A stretch of 64,000 nucleotides of DNA, taken from positions 22,084 to 86,083 of the forward strand of contig QHYJ01000340.1 in assembly GCA_003223255.1 (NCBI GenBank). Direction: 5' to 3'. Shown piece by piece: positions 45,151-53,185 of this stretch; position 1 is the first letter of the stretch; every line of letters starts with the position of its first letter. The DNA comes from Acidobacteriota bacterium (lineage in GTDB: Bacteria > Acidobacteriota > Terriglobia > Acidiferrales > UBA7541). Under the pieces are notes generated by a model. It did not search any database. It had not been told where the DNA came from and worked only from the letters and a program-made list of their open reading frames with translations. Made by a program: the position numbers and the translations under genes.

Positions 45151-45748
45151 CGTCAAGCCGGAGTCCGCGGTGGTGACGCTGTGCTGGGAGAAGCGGGCCG
45201 TGCCGTTCCAGATTGGCGTGGACGTGAAAGCCGTCGTGCTGCGCAGCATCAAGAACGGGCTGCGCAGCGTCGGCGGGTTCACCTGGGCGGGTTACGACGA
45301 GGCAGCGCAGTGGTGCCTGGACAGCAACTACGAGCTCGAGCAGGCACTGAAGTGGGAGGACACGTCCATCCAAAACGAGCCGCGCTTCGAGAACTGGGAG
45401 ACCAAGTCGCGCATTCTCAAGGCGATGGGCAAGAACGAAGATGCGGACAAGGCGCTGGAGACGGCGATCGACAAGGCGAACGCGGTGCAACTCTATGTCT
45501 ATGCCCGCGGATTGCAGCGCCAGGGGAACGCGAAGCGCGCATTTGAACTGTATCCGCAGGTTTCCAAGAAGGATCCCAATCACTGGATCAGCCACCTGGC
45601 GCTGGCGCGGGTCGACTCGAACAAAGGCGATTTTCCTACGGCCACAAAGGAGTTGACGCAAGCCATCAGCGGCGCGCCGGACCAGACCAAGCCGTTCCTC
45701 GAGCCGCTGCTGAAACGCCTGGAAGCCAAGGACGACATCAATAAGTAG
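45116..45748 (+). pseudogene. DUF2911 exported protein, C-terminal part
   Basis: The homologous reading begins near 45147 with DDVKPESAVVTLCWEKRAVPF and continues through TPR-like helices (EAAQWCLDSNYELEQALKWE, NEDADKALETAIDKANAVQL, NPNHWIS-type segment, GDFPTATKELTQAI). The first ten residues of the open frame overlap the N-terminal fragment and are not homologous. Joined, the two pieces would be a roughly 330-residue periplasmic protein. Confidence 0.78.
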
Positions 45749-46097
45749 AAGTGGCGAGTGACGAGATACGGTCTGTCTAGACTAAAATAAGCCCTGTGGA
45801 TAGTAAAGGTTAGACAGGAAGAAATCTTCCATCGGATCGTTCGTTGTTCGGGAATTTCTAAGTCGTTTGCATGCTTGAGGATGGACAGCGTCGTTTGAAC
45901 GTCGAAAAGTCGCAACATCCGAACGTCGGATAAGAAGCCAGCGAAAAAGCTATGCCACAGAGACGGTGAGCGCGCACGGCGAAGTCTTGCGGGCATTCCT
46001 TCCTTTGTAGTATTTGAGTACGTCTACTACGAGCGTGATAGGGCGAAAAGGGACCGTCGTGAGCGGCAGCTTAGTCTTAGTGCATTCGGCGGCAGTC

Positions 46098-46355
46098 ATG
46101 GCTCTCCTCGCAATTCCCAGCACGGTGATATGGGCATATTCTGCCGGTGGAGTGGTTCTTGCCATCGAGCTGGTCACGATTTTTCTTCGCGACGATTGGC
46201 AAAAGGGGCGCGGACTCGACAAACTAATTCTGTTCGGGCCGCTTTTCTACGCGGCGCCCATCGCGGCCTTTGGCACCGAACATTTCACGTTGACGAAGGC
46301 CATCGCGTCGATCGTACCGGCGTGGATTCCGTGGCATCTGTTTTGGGCTTACTGT
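46098..46355 (+). pseudogene. Polytopic membrane protein, N-terminal part (frameshifted)
   Basis: From ATG 46098: MALLAIPSTVIWAYSAGGVV, then AIELVTIFLRDDWQKGRGLD and FGTEHFTLTKAIASIVPAWI with PWHLFWAYC. Three hydrophobic helices. The open frame reaches back to TTG 46014. After TGT at 46353-46355 an extra T at 46356 shifts the frame. Resembles DoxX-like acidobacterial membrane proteins; family assignment is tentative. Confidence 0.68.
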
Positions 46356-46356
46356 T

Positions 46357-47013
46357 GTAGGTGCCTGCTTTATCGCCGCCGCACTGAGCCTGGTGACGAA
46401 GATTCAGGCGCGTCTGTCGGCGAGTTTGCTTGCGTTGACGTTTTTTCTTTTCGTAGTGCTGATGGACGCCCCGGCCTGGGCCCACCATCCGCGAAATCGG
46501 ATTGGGCTGGCGCTGGTGCTGCGGGAATTATCCTTCAGCGGCGGCCCTCTGGCGCTGGCAGCCAGCCTCACGGAGCAATGGAGCGAGCGCGGCAAGCATG
46601 TCCTTGCGACGATTGGGCGATACTTCGTAGCAGTTCCCGTGCTGTTTTACAGCTTGGAGCAATTCCTGCACGGCGATCACGTTCCCGGCGTTCCGCTGGA
46701 ACCGTTGACTCCCAGGTACGTCTACGGACACGCCATTTGGACGTACCTGGCAGCGGTCGTTTACACAGTCGCGGGAATCCTGTTGCTTGTTGGCAAGAAG
46801 ACCCGCGTGGCGGCGACGTGGACCGGCTTGACCGTGCTCTTTGTGGTCTTGGTCGTCTACGTGCCGATCGCAGTAGTGGAACGCGCCAGCCTCGACAATG
46901 GCCTGAATTACGTGGCGGATACACTGATGTTTTGCGGCACCGTTCTTCTGCTCGCGGGGGCCGTCCCGCGCGAAGCGTCGCGGCGGGCTACCAGCCCAAA
47001 TTCTCCTGGATGA
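46357..47013 (+). pseudogene. Polytopic membrane protein, C-terminal part
   Basis: Resumes as VGACFIAAALSLVTKIQARL, followed by four more helices (LLALTFFLFVVLMD, TIGRYFVAVPVLFYSLEQFL, TYLAAVVYTVAGILLLVGKK, LTVLFVVLVVYVPIAVVERA) and ends at TGA 47011-47013. Joined to the preceding fragment it gives a seven- or eight-helix protein of about 305 residues. Its last 26 bases overlap the cupin remnant on the other strand. Confidence 0.68.
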
Positions 47014-47199
47014 ATCGCGGGCTTAGATGAACGTCCACCTGGACGAGCGGGCCATCCCCGATGGCTTTGAAGCGGCGAATCTCGCCGGCCGTGATGGCGA
47101 AAATGTCCCCCCGAGCGCCACCCTTCAAACGTCTCTCCGTTCACGGCCCATACTCCGCGGCCTTCACTGTGCTCGGTGTGACACGCGGTAATAAGAACC
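46988..47199 (-). pseudogene. Cupin-domain protein remnant (frameshifted)
   Basis: Minus-strand reading begins VLITACHTEHSEGRGVWAVN, continues GETFEG, then changes frame by one base to GDIFAITAGEIRRFKAIGDG and PLVQVDVHLSPRFIQENLGW before TAG (complement of 46988-46990). The second half has the classic end of a small cupin. The N-terminal strands are missing upstream, where dispersed repeats begin at 47211. Confidence 0.58.
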
Positions 47200-47210
47200 C
47201 TTGGGGATTT

Positions 47211-47250
47211 AACGCAGAGGGCCACAGAGATACAGAGAACTCAGAGAAGA
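47211..47250. repeat. CACAGAG-type dispersed repeat
   Basis: AACGCAGAGGGCCACAGAGA followed by TACAGAGAACTCAGAGAAGA: near-periodic units of about 10-12 bases. Same family as the blocks at 30330, 47434 and 49981. Confidence 0.7.
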
Positions 47251-47256
47251 GCAACA

Positions 47257-47280
47257 ACGGGCACGAGATGCCGTGCCCGT
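47257..47280. repeat. Palindrome related to the one at 25481
   Basis: Nine-base arms ACGGGCACG and CGTGCCCGT around AGATGC. The arms share GGGCACG/CGTGCCC with 25481-25500. Confidence 0.72.
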
Positions 47281-47290
47281 ACAAAGAAAA

Positions 47291-47317
47291 AGCGGCGTCG
47301 AGCTGCCGCACTCCAAA
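47291..47317 (+). repeat. 27-base dispersed repeat, copy B
   Basis: Begins AGCGGCGTCGAGCTGC and ends CACTCCAAA. Partner of 27802-27828, with two compensating base-pair changes in the small stem. Confidence 0.7.
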
Positions 47318-47433
47318 AACGACACGCCGTGCTTCTTGAGGCTGCTCAGGGCTTTGCGGGCATCCCAAGAGAACACATTCTTGTACATACGCTAATTCGG
47401 GGGATTGGGAAAGGAAATTCGAGGAGAAAGATT

Positions 47434-47466
47434 CAGCACAGAGAGCGCAGAGGACACAGAGAAGAG
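47434..47466. repeat. CACAGAG-type dispersed repeat
   Basis: CAGCACAGAGAGCGCAGAGG then ACACAGAGAAGAG; third copy in the window. Confidence 0.68.
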
Positions 47467-47526
47467 ACGGCTGGAAGCCCGGCGCTAGGAAATAGAACCA
47501 AGAGGCCGGCGCCATGAAAAAGCACA

Positions 47527-47570
47527 TCCCTCAAACCGCTCGCGAGTTACGCGAGCGAGTTCGGGATGAC
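47527..47570. repeat. TCCCTC...GTTCGGGATGAC element with hairpin
   Basis: Contains the perfect stem CGCTCGCG-AGTTA-CGCGAGCG (47537-47557) flanked by ATCCCTC and TTCGGGATGAC. The same flanks enclose a different centre at 48424-48470; shorter relatives are near 48371 and 53125. Confidence 0.65.
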
Positions 47571-47602
47571 GGTGTGGGCCGTCTCGTCGTGTGCGATTTG
47601 CC

Positions 47603-48229
47603 TTATTGTTGGGGTTTGGGTTGCGAAGACGGCGGTGGCTGCGGTGGGCGCGGGCGGCTGGCGGGGGGGATGATGCCGTTCATGCGCAGGTACTCGACCA
47701 TCTGCCCGTAGTGATCCATGGGATGGAAAGCGCCGATAGTGGCGATCCCGAGACGCGTGGAGAGGAACGGGAGCACCGGCTTGGACAGCGGCGTGACCGC
47801 GTTTTCGGCGGTGATGGTGGTAAGGGCGCGATGGCCGAGCGCAAAGGAGTCCTTGAGGTACTGCACGATTTCGGCTTTGGTCTTCAACTCGGCGGGCCCG
47901 TTGGCGTTTTGCTCGATGGACTTCGCGTCGATCGTTTCCCCCATGAGCGGACCGAAAAACAGATGATTGGCGTAGCCGATGTGCTTCACTTGTTCGGCAA
48001 ACGTGCGCACGCCTTTAAACTCGCCGTTGGTGGGCGCGAAGGAGTACTTGTCTTCGGGCATAGCCTCGGCGGCGGAAACGACTTCCTGCTCGACAATCCC
48101 ATAATACATGTTGAGGACGGACGCGGTGGAGGGCGGTTGTTGCTGGGCCGTTGCGCCGCCTTGGGCGTGGACGGCGGGGGCAGCGACGGCTGCGCAAAGC
48201 AGGACAAGAGATACGCCGAGGTTCTTCAT
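47603..48229 (-). CDS. Exported DinB-family protein
   Basis: 208 residues from ATG 48229 (GGAG seven bases upstream). Signal peptide ends near AVAAPAVHAQGG. A four-helix DinB-like bundle follows, with EQVKHIGYANHLFFGPLMGE, AFHPMDHYGQMVEYLR and histidines in the positions that bind a divalent metal in this superfamily. A Pro-rich tail (PPASRPRPPQPPPSSQPKPQ) ends the protein. Activity unknown; possibly a thiol-dependent transferase. The frame remains open upstream but that part lies in repeats. Confidence 0.82.
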   Translation of the reverse strand: MKNLGVSLVLLCAAVAAPAVHAQGGATAQQQPPSTASVLNMYYGIVEQEVVSAAEAMPEDKYSFAPTNGEFKGVRTFAEQVKHIGYANHLFFGPLMGETIDAKSIEQNANGPAELKTKAEIVQYLKDSFALGHRALTTITAENAVTPLSKPVLPFLSTRLGIATIGAFHPMDHYGQMVEYLRMNGIIPPASRPRPPQPPPSSQPKPQQ

Positions 48230-48532
48230 CGGACTCTCCTTAAGTGCTGAAGCGAGCGGTGGAATCTTACGCTTTTGGCGTGGAGGAAGGAAGTAAAGAA
48301 GTAAAGAAGTAAGGACGTAAGGAAAACACCGAGAGAAGAGCCGGGCTGAAGCCCGCCCTCTGCATGAAGAGAGATTTTTTGCTTCGCTCGAAATGACGAG
48401 TGGGCGCGGTAGTGATGAAAACAGATCCCTCACCACCGTTCGCAAACGACCCGACCGGGTTCGGGATGACAGTTTTGGCGTTGTGGTGCGTTGCGGCCCG
48501 CCTCGGAAGGCGGCCCCTACAAGAGCAACAGG
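48230..48532. other. Repeat-bearing intergenic region
   Basis: No gene. Holds tandem AAGTAAAGAAGTAAGGA runs near 48293-48320, a GGGCTGAAGCCCGCCCTC motif at about 48343-48360 (a related GACTGAAGCCCG is at 27840), a GCTTCGCTCGAAATGACGAG block (about 48378-48398) and the element at 48424-48470. Confidence 0.6.
48424..48470. repeat. TCCCTC...GTTCGGGATGAC element, second copy
   Basis: Same ends as 47527-47570 (GATCCCTCA / GGTTCGGGATGAC) with a different internal sequence. Confidence 0.62.
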
Positions 48533-49393
48533 TTAGGCGCGAGAGAGGGCGGCGCGTCCGGGTTCGGCAACGGAGGCGAGGGCGGCTTCGATAACGTCGA
48601 GGCCCTCGTCGAACTGCTCGTCGGTGACGACGAGCGGGACGAGGATGCGGATGACGTTGTTGAAGGTGCCCGCGGTGACGGTGATGAGGCCGTGCTCGTA
48701 GCAGTAGCGAGCGATTTGCTTGGTTTCCGTGTCGGCGGGCTCGCGGGTGGCGGCGTTGCGGACCAGTTCGATGGCGCACATGCCGCCGAGGCCGCGAACA
48801 TCACCAACGAGATCCCATTTCTTTTGCCAGCCGCGGGCGCATTTTTCAAAGCGTTCGCCGATGGCGGCAGAGCGCGCCAGCAGACTCTCTTTCTCGATCG
48901 TTTCGATCACGGCGAGTGCGGCGGCACAAGACAGAGGGTGAGCGCAAAACGTTCCGCCGAGAGAGCCGGGGCCGGGCGCGTCCATGATTTCGGCGCGGCC
49001 GGTAACGGCTGCGATGGGCATGCCGCCGCCAAGGGACTTGGCCGTGGCGATCACGTCCGGCTCGATGCCGAAATGTTCGGAAGCGAACCATTTGCCGGTG
49101 CGGCCGAAACCGGATTGCACTTCGTCAGCGATGAAGAGGATGCCGTGCTCGCGGCAAATCTGTTGCAGCAGCCTGAAGTAATCACGCGGCGGAACGACGA
49201 AGCCGCCTTCGCCGAGAACCGGCTCGGCGAGGACCGCGGCGACGGATTCGGGCGCAACGGAGCGCTTGAAGGCGTCTCTGAGATGCCGCGCAAAATCTTC
49301 GGCGGATGTTCCTGCGGCGTGGCGATACGGATAAGCGTACGGAATGCGATAGATGTCGCTGGCAAACGGCTGGAAGCCGGCTTTGTAAGGATG
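48533..49393 (-). pseudogene. gabT: Class III aminotransferase (GABA type), C-terminal part
   Basis: Resumes as HPYKAGFQPFASDIYRIPYA after the frameshift. Then AVLAEPVLGEGGFVVPPRDY, the PLP-binding ILFIADEVQSGFGRTGKWFA and the Schiff-base lysine in DVIATAKSLGGGMPIAAVTG, and the substrate-arginine region GGMCAIELVRN. It transfers the amino group of 4-aminobutyrate or a related omega-amino acid to 2-oxoglutarate. Last of the minus-strand amine genes, about 280 bases after the aldehyde dehydrogenase. Confidence 0.85.
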
Positions 49394-49394
49394 C

Positions 49395-49880
49395 TTTGCT
49401 GGTGAGCGACATGGTAAGAAGCGTGCGGCCGTGGAAAGCGTCTTCAAAGCAGATGACGGCGGGACGCTTGGTATACGCGCGGGCGATTTTGATGGAGTTT
49501 TCGATGGCTTCGGCGCCGGAGTTCACTAGAATGGTTTTTTTCGGGAAATCGCCGGGAGCGAGGGCGTTGAGCTTTTCGGCGACGGCGATGTAGCCTTCGT
49601 AGGGAGTGACGGCGAAGCACAGGTGCAAGTATTTTTCCAGCTGCTCGCGGATCCCGGCGGTCACGCGAGGCGAGCGGTGGCCGACATTGAGGCAGCCGAT
49701 GCCGCCGGCAAAATCGAGATAGCGATTGCCATCGACGTCTTCGATGATAGCGGCTTCGGCGCGCGCGGCGAAAACGGGATTGGCGTTGGACGGGCCGCGC
49801 GGGATCGCGGCTTCGCGGCGGGCCATCAGAGCGCGGGACTTGGGGCCGGGGATTTCGGTGCGAAGTTGGATGGTTTTCAT
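49395..49880 (-). pseudogene. gabT: Class III aminotransferase (GABA type), N-terminal part
   Basis: 162 residues from ATG 49880: PGPKSRALMARREAAIPRG, IEDVDGNRYLDFAGGIGCLN, ILVNSGAEAIENSIKIARAY (PLP phosphate site) and CFEDAFHGRTLLTMSLTSK. The family continues THPYKAG; here the base at 49394 is left over, so two bases have been lost or one gained. Otherwise both halves are well conserved, which favours a recent mutation or a sequencing error. Confidence 0.85.
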
Positions 49881-50161
49881 GGACAGCCTCTCTATTTGTG
49901 AAACTCGAGGTCGACAGTCGACAGTTCAAAGTTGCAAGTCGTGAAGCCTTCGAATTGGCACGAGGTTTTTCCATCATCGAGGGCACAGAGGACACAGAGA
50001 TTCGCGGAGAAAGAGTCCGGAGGGAAAAAGCAGATTCCCCGGAATGACAATGGTTGGGACCGGTCACAACGATCAACCAGGCAAGTCGGTTCCCAACCAG
50101 GTCGGGATAAATTCCGCCCAGCCTCGACAAGCGCGATTCCGTTCGCCGCGCAACATGTCAG
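49881..50161. other. Intergenic region with repeats
   Basis: 281 bases between gabT and the aldehyde dehydrogenase on the same strand, too long for tight coupling. Holds CGACAGTCGACAG near 49910, the CACAGAG-type repeat at 49981-50015 and a GATTCCCCGGAATGACA block near 50033. Confidence 0.55.
49981..50015. repeat. CACAGAG-type dispersed repeat
   Basis: GGGCACAGAGGACACAGAGA followed by TTCGCGGAGAAAGAG. Fourth copy in the window. Confidence 0.7.
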
Positions 50162-51643
50162 TCAGTACCAGGCGATGGGGGTTTCGTCGAGATTGACGAA
50201 GACCTGCTTGGTTTCGAGATATTCTTCGAGGCCCCAGGGACCGAGTTCGCGGCCGAAGCCGGATTGCTTGTAGCCACCCCAGGGTGCTTCGACGTACGTC
50301 GGCTGCATGTGATTGACCCAAATGATGCCGGCGCGGAGCGACTTGACGACGCGGAAAGCTTTGTAGATATCGCGGGTCCAGACGGCGGCGGCGAGGCCGT
50401 AGGGCGTGTCATTCGCGATGCGAATGGCTTCGGATTCGCCGTCGAAGGAGATAACGGAGGCGACGGGGCCAAAGATTTCTTCGCGGGCGATGCGCGCGGA
50501 GTTTTGCACGTCGTAGAAAATCGTAGGCTGGACGTAATAGCCCTTGCCGAATTGCTTCGAGCGGCCGCCGCCGATGGCGACTTTGGCTTCTTTCTTGCCG
50601 ACGTCGAGGTAGGAGCAGACGCGATCGTATTGTTCTTTGCTGACGAGCGGGCCCATTTTTGTGTCGCGTTCCAGGGGAGCGCCGAGCTTGATGCGTTTGG
50701 CCTTTTCGGTCATGGCTTCGACAAATTTGGGATAGATTTTTTTCTCGACGAGGATGCGACTGCCGGCGGAGCAGACTTCGCCCTGATTGATGAAGACGCC
50801 GAAGAGCGCGCCGTCGACGGCGGCTTCCCAATCGGCGTCGGGGAAAAAAATGTTGGGGGATTTGCCGCCAAGCTCGAGAGTGACGCGCTTGAGGGTGTCC
50901 GCGGCGCCTTTGACGATGATTTTGCCGACGACGGCGCTGCCAGTGAAGGCGACTTTGTCCACATTGGGATGCGCGACGATGGCGGCGCCGGCGCTTTCGC
51001 CGAAGCCGTTCACGATATTGACGACGCCGGGCGGCAGGCCGGCTTCTTCGAACCAATTGGCGAATTCCAGCGCAGTGAGCGGCGTTTGTTCGGCAGGCTT
51101 GAGCACGCAGGTGCAGCCGGCAGCGATGGCGGGAGCAAGCTTCCATGCGGCCATAAGCAGAGGATAGTTCCAGGGAATAATCTGCCCCGCAACGCCAATC
51201 GGTTCGCGCATAGTGAAGCTCAGAGCGTTGGCGGGAACGGGATTCACGCTGCCTGTGACCTTGTTGGCGAGGCCGCCGTAGTATTCGAAGCACGTCGCGA
51301 CGTCGGCGAGGTCATACTCCGCTTCGACGATGGGCTTGCCGGTGTTGCGGCATTCGAGTTCGGCGAGCGGCACGGCGTTTTGCCGGATTTTATCGGCGAG
51401 CTTGAAGAGAATGCGGCCGCGGTCTTGCGCAGTAGTTGTGGGCCAGGGCCCGGAGTCAAACGCGGCACGTGCGGCCTTGACGGCTTTATCGATGTCGGCG
51501 GCGTTCGAGGAAGCGACCTGGGCGATGACTTCTTCGGTGGAAGGATCGTAAACGGGAAACGTTTCGCCCGAGGCGCTGGGGACCCATTGGCCATTCACGT
51601 AGTTCTGGTAGGTGCGAACGCTGGTCTTAGCGATGCTGGACAT
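50162..51643 (-). CDS. NAD-dependent aldehyde dehydrogenase (betaine/aminobutyraldehyde type)
   Basis: 493 residues from ATG 51643. Catalytic Glu in TLELGGKSPNIFF and nucleophile Cys in NQGEVCSAGSRILVE; NAD-binding GQIIPWNYPLLMAAWK and GSAVVGKIIV; C-terminal APWGGYKQSGFGRELG. The sequence style is that of betaine-aldehyde and 4-aminobutyraldehyde dehydrogenases, which fits aminotransferase neighbours: it would oxidise the aldehyde left by deamination of an amine. Its start is 20 bases from the end of the permease gene. Confidence 0.92.
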   Translation of the reverse strand: MSSIAKTSVRTYQNYVNGQWVPSASGETFPVYDPSTEEVIAQVASSNAADIDKAVKAARAAFDSGPWPTTTAQDRGRILFKLADKIRQNAVPLAELECRNTGKPIVEAEYDLADVATCFEYYGGLANKVTGSVNPVPANALSFTMREPIGVAGQIIPWNYPLLMAAWKLAPAIAAGCTCVLKPAEQTPLTALEFANWFEEAGLPPGVVNIVNGFGESAGAAIVAHPNVDKVAFTGSAVVGKIIVKGAADTLKRVTLELGGKSPNIFFPDADWEAAVDGALFGVFINQGEVCSAGSRILVEKKIYPKFVEAMTEKAKRIKLGAPLERDTKMGPLVSKEQYDRVCSYLDVGKKEAKVAIGGGRSKQFGKGYYVQPTIFYDVQNSARIAREEIFGPVASVISFDGESEAIRIANDTPYGLAAAVWTRDIYKAFRVVKSLRAGIIWVNHMQPTYVEAPWGGYKQSGFGRELGPWGLEEYLETKQVFVNLDETPIAWY

Positions 51644-51663
51644 AACTTCCTCCGAAATTCATT

Positions 51664-53121
51664 TCACAACGCAGGAGGCGCAGAAGCAAGTTTACGCGCG
51701 GCCTTGCGCCGGCCGTAAACAAAAAAGAAAAAAGCGGCCAGGCCAAGGAAGGCCAAAGTGCCGCCGAACATCCACACTTCATAAGAAAACAATGAAGTGA
51801 TCTCCTGCGCGGGAAAAAACGCGAGTGCGATTCCTAGAGACGTGGTCAGAAAGCCGCTCAGACCCGCGATGATTAAAGTGCCCTTTGCGTAGCGTCCGGG
51901 AGCAAAAGATTTCTGCCACGCGATTCTCAGTAAGGCTCCGAACATGTAGAGAAACGGAATCAACTGAAGCACCACGGCGAGCGACAAGAGCTTCTGAAAC
52001 GTTTCCTGAACGCCAGCGCCGGTGAAAGAGAAGTTGATGACGACCAAAACCAGGGAAACCGTCGCGTGCACGATGAGCGCGGCGTAAGGCGTGGCGTATT
52101 TTGCATGAATCTTGCCGAGCCAATCGGGCATGTAGGAATCGAGTCCAGCGACAAACGGGATGCGCGCGGAGCCGCCGAGCCAGGCGGAACCGATCCCGGC
52201 GATAGACAGGCTGAGCATGAGAGCGAAGGGCGCAATGATCCAGCCGATGCCCACGCGCGCGGACATGCGACTGACAGCCTGTACGATGCCTTGAAGAACG
52301 CTGATTTGATCTTTGCTGACCGCCACGAGCAAGGTCAGCGTGGTGCCGATGTAAAGCGCTCCGGAAAAAATGCCGCCCCAGGCGACCGCTCCCGGAAGAG
52401 TTTTCAGTGGGTTCTCGATTTCATCACCCATTACAGAGGCGAGCTCCAGGCCAACCAGGCCGAAGCAGATGACGCCGAAGGAGTTCAGAACAAAGCGCGG
52501 GTTCGCGGGGATGCGGAAGTCCGCAGCGGTGACGGAAGTTCCGAAGCGAAGCCAAACGGTGACGCCGAGGATGATCAAAAGCCCACCCGCGATAAGCGTG
52601 CCGAGACCGCCAACGTTGTTGATCCATTTGCCGATGCCGAGACCAACGACGTTGAGAACCACGAGGACGGCAAGGAGCGCAAGCGAGGCGGCAAGAGCAA
52701 AGGATTTGCTTGCGGCGAGCCCGGCCTGCGCGGGGCCAAGAACGAAGACCGATACACCAACGAAGTACAACATGACGGTCGGAACATACATCATGTTGTT
52801 GGTCCAGTAGCACCAGCCAGAAAGAAAACCATGGAAGTCGCCAAATACTTCCTTGGCCCAGAGGTAGACGCCGCCTTCTCCGGGATAGCGGTGAGCGAGT
52901 TCAATGACGGCGATGCCCTGAGGCCAGAAAAAAAGCAGCAGCGAGATTACCCAAAGCCAGACGGTGACGCCGCCGTTGCCGGCGATGGAAGGAACCACGT
53001 TCAGATTGAAGACGGCGACGACGAATAGCAGAACGAGGTCCCGGCGGCCGAGCACGCGCTTGAGATGCGGAGCGTCGGCGGCTACGACTGCGGCGTTTGG
53101 TATGGCGACATCGCTTCCCAA
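51664..53121 (-). CDS. APC-family amino acid/amine permease
   Basis: About 485 residues from the TTG at 53121; the frame is open to 53268 but the extra 49 residues are Arg/Ser-rich and cross a dispersed repeat. Twelve hydrophobic helices are visible, starting with RRDLVLLFVVAVFNLNVVPS; IAGNGGVTVWLW and PGEGGVYLWAKEVFG are the consensus substrate and cation segments. Members carry amino acids, GABA or polyamines. The GAGGA that acts as ribosome binding site lies inside the repeat. It lies between the two enzyme genes of the amine operon. Confidence 0.88.
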   Translation of the reverse strand: MGSDVAIPNAAVVAADAPHLKRVLGRRDLVLLFVVAVFNLNVVPSIAGNGGVTVWLWVISLLLFFWPQGIAVIELAHRYPGEGGVYLWAKEVFGDFHGFLSGWCYWTNNMMYVPTVMLYFVGVSVFVLGPAQAGLAASKSFALAASLALLAVLVVLNVVGLGIGKWINNVGGLGTLIAGGLLIILGVTVWLRFGTSVTAADFRIPANPRFVLNSFGVICFGLVGLELASVMGDEIENPLKTLPGAVAWGGIFSGALYIGTTLTLLVAVSKDQISVLQGIVQAVSRMSARVGIGWIIAPFALMLSLSIAGIGSAWLGGSARIPFVAGLDSYMPDWLGKIHAKYATPYAALIVHATVSLVLVVINFSFTGAGVQETFQKLLSLAVVLQLIPFLYMFGALLRIAWQKSFAPGRYAKGTLIIAGLSGFLTTSLGIALAFFPAQEITSLFSYEVWMFGGTLAFLGLAAFFFFVYGRRKAARKLASAPPAL

Positions 53122-53124
53122 AAG

Positions 53125-53159
53125 AGATTCCTCGCTTCGCAGACTCGGCTCGGAAGGAC
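53125..53159. repeat. GATTCCTCGCTTCG...CTCGGAAGGAC repeat at the permease start
   Basis: Relative of the elements at 48371 and 47527. On the minus strand it supplies GAGGAAT eight bases before the permease TTG. Confidence 0.5.
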
Positions 53160-53185
53160 GAGCGCAAAAAAGATGAGTGAGTCGG

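Larger units (their letters stand above)
47200..47602. other. Repeat-rich intergenic region
   Basis: No gene seen. It contains, in order, a CACAGAG-type repeat (47211-47250), a palindrome (47257-47280), the 27-base repeat copy B (47291-47317), a second CACAGAG-type repeat (47434-47466) and a TCCCTC...TTCGGGATGAC element (47527-47570). Confidence 0.65.

Noticed and set aside
50264-51718. 484-codon plus-strand open frame rich in Asp, Gly and Ala
   Set aside because: Antisense of the aldehyde dehydrogenase, which carries all catalytic motifs on the minus strand.
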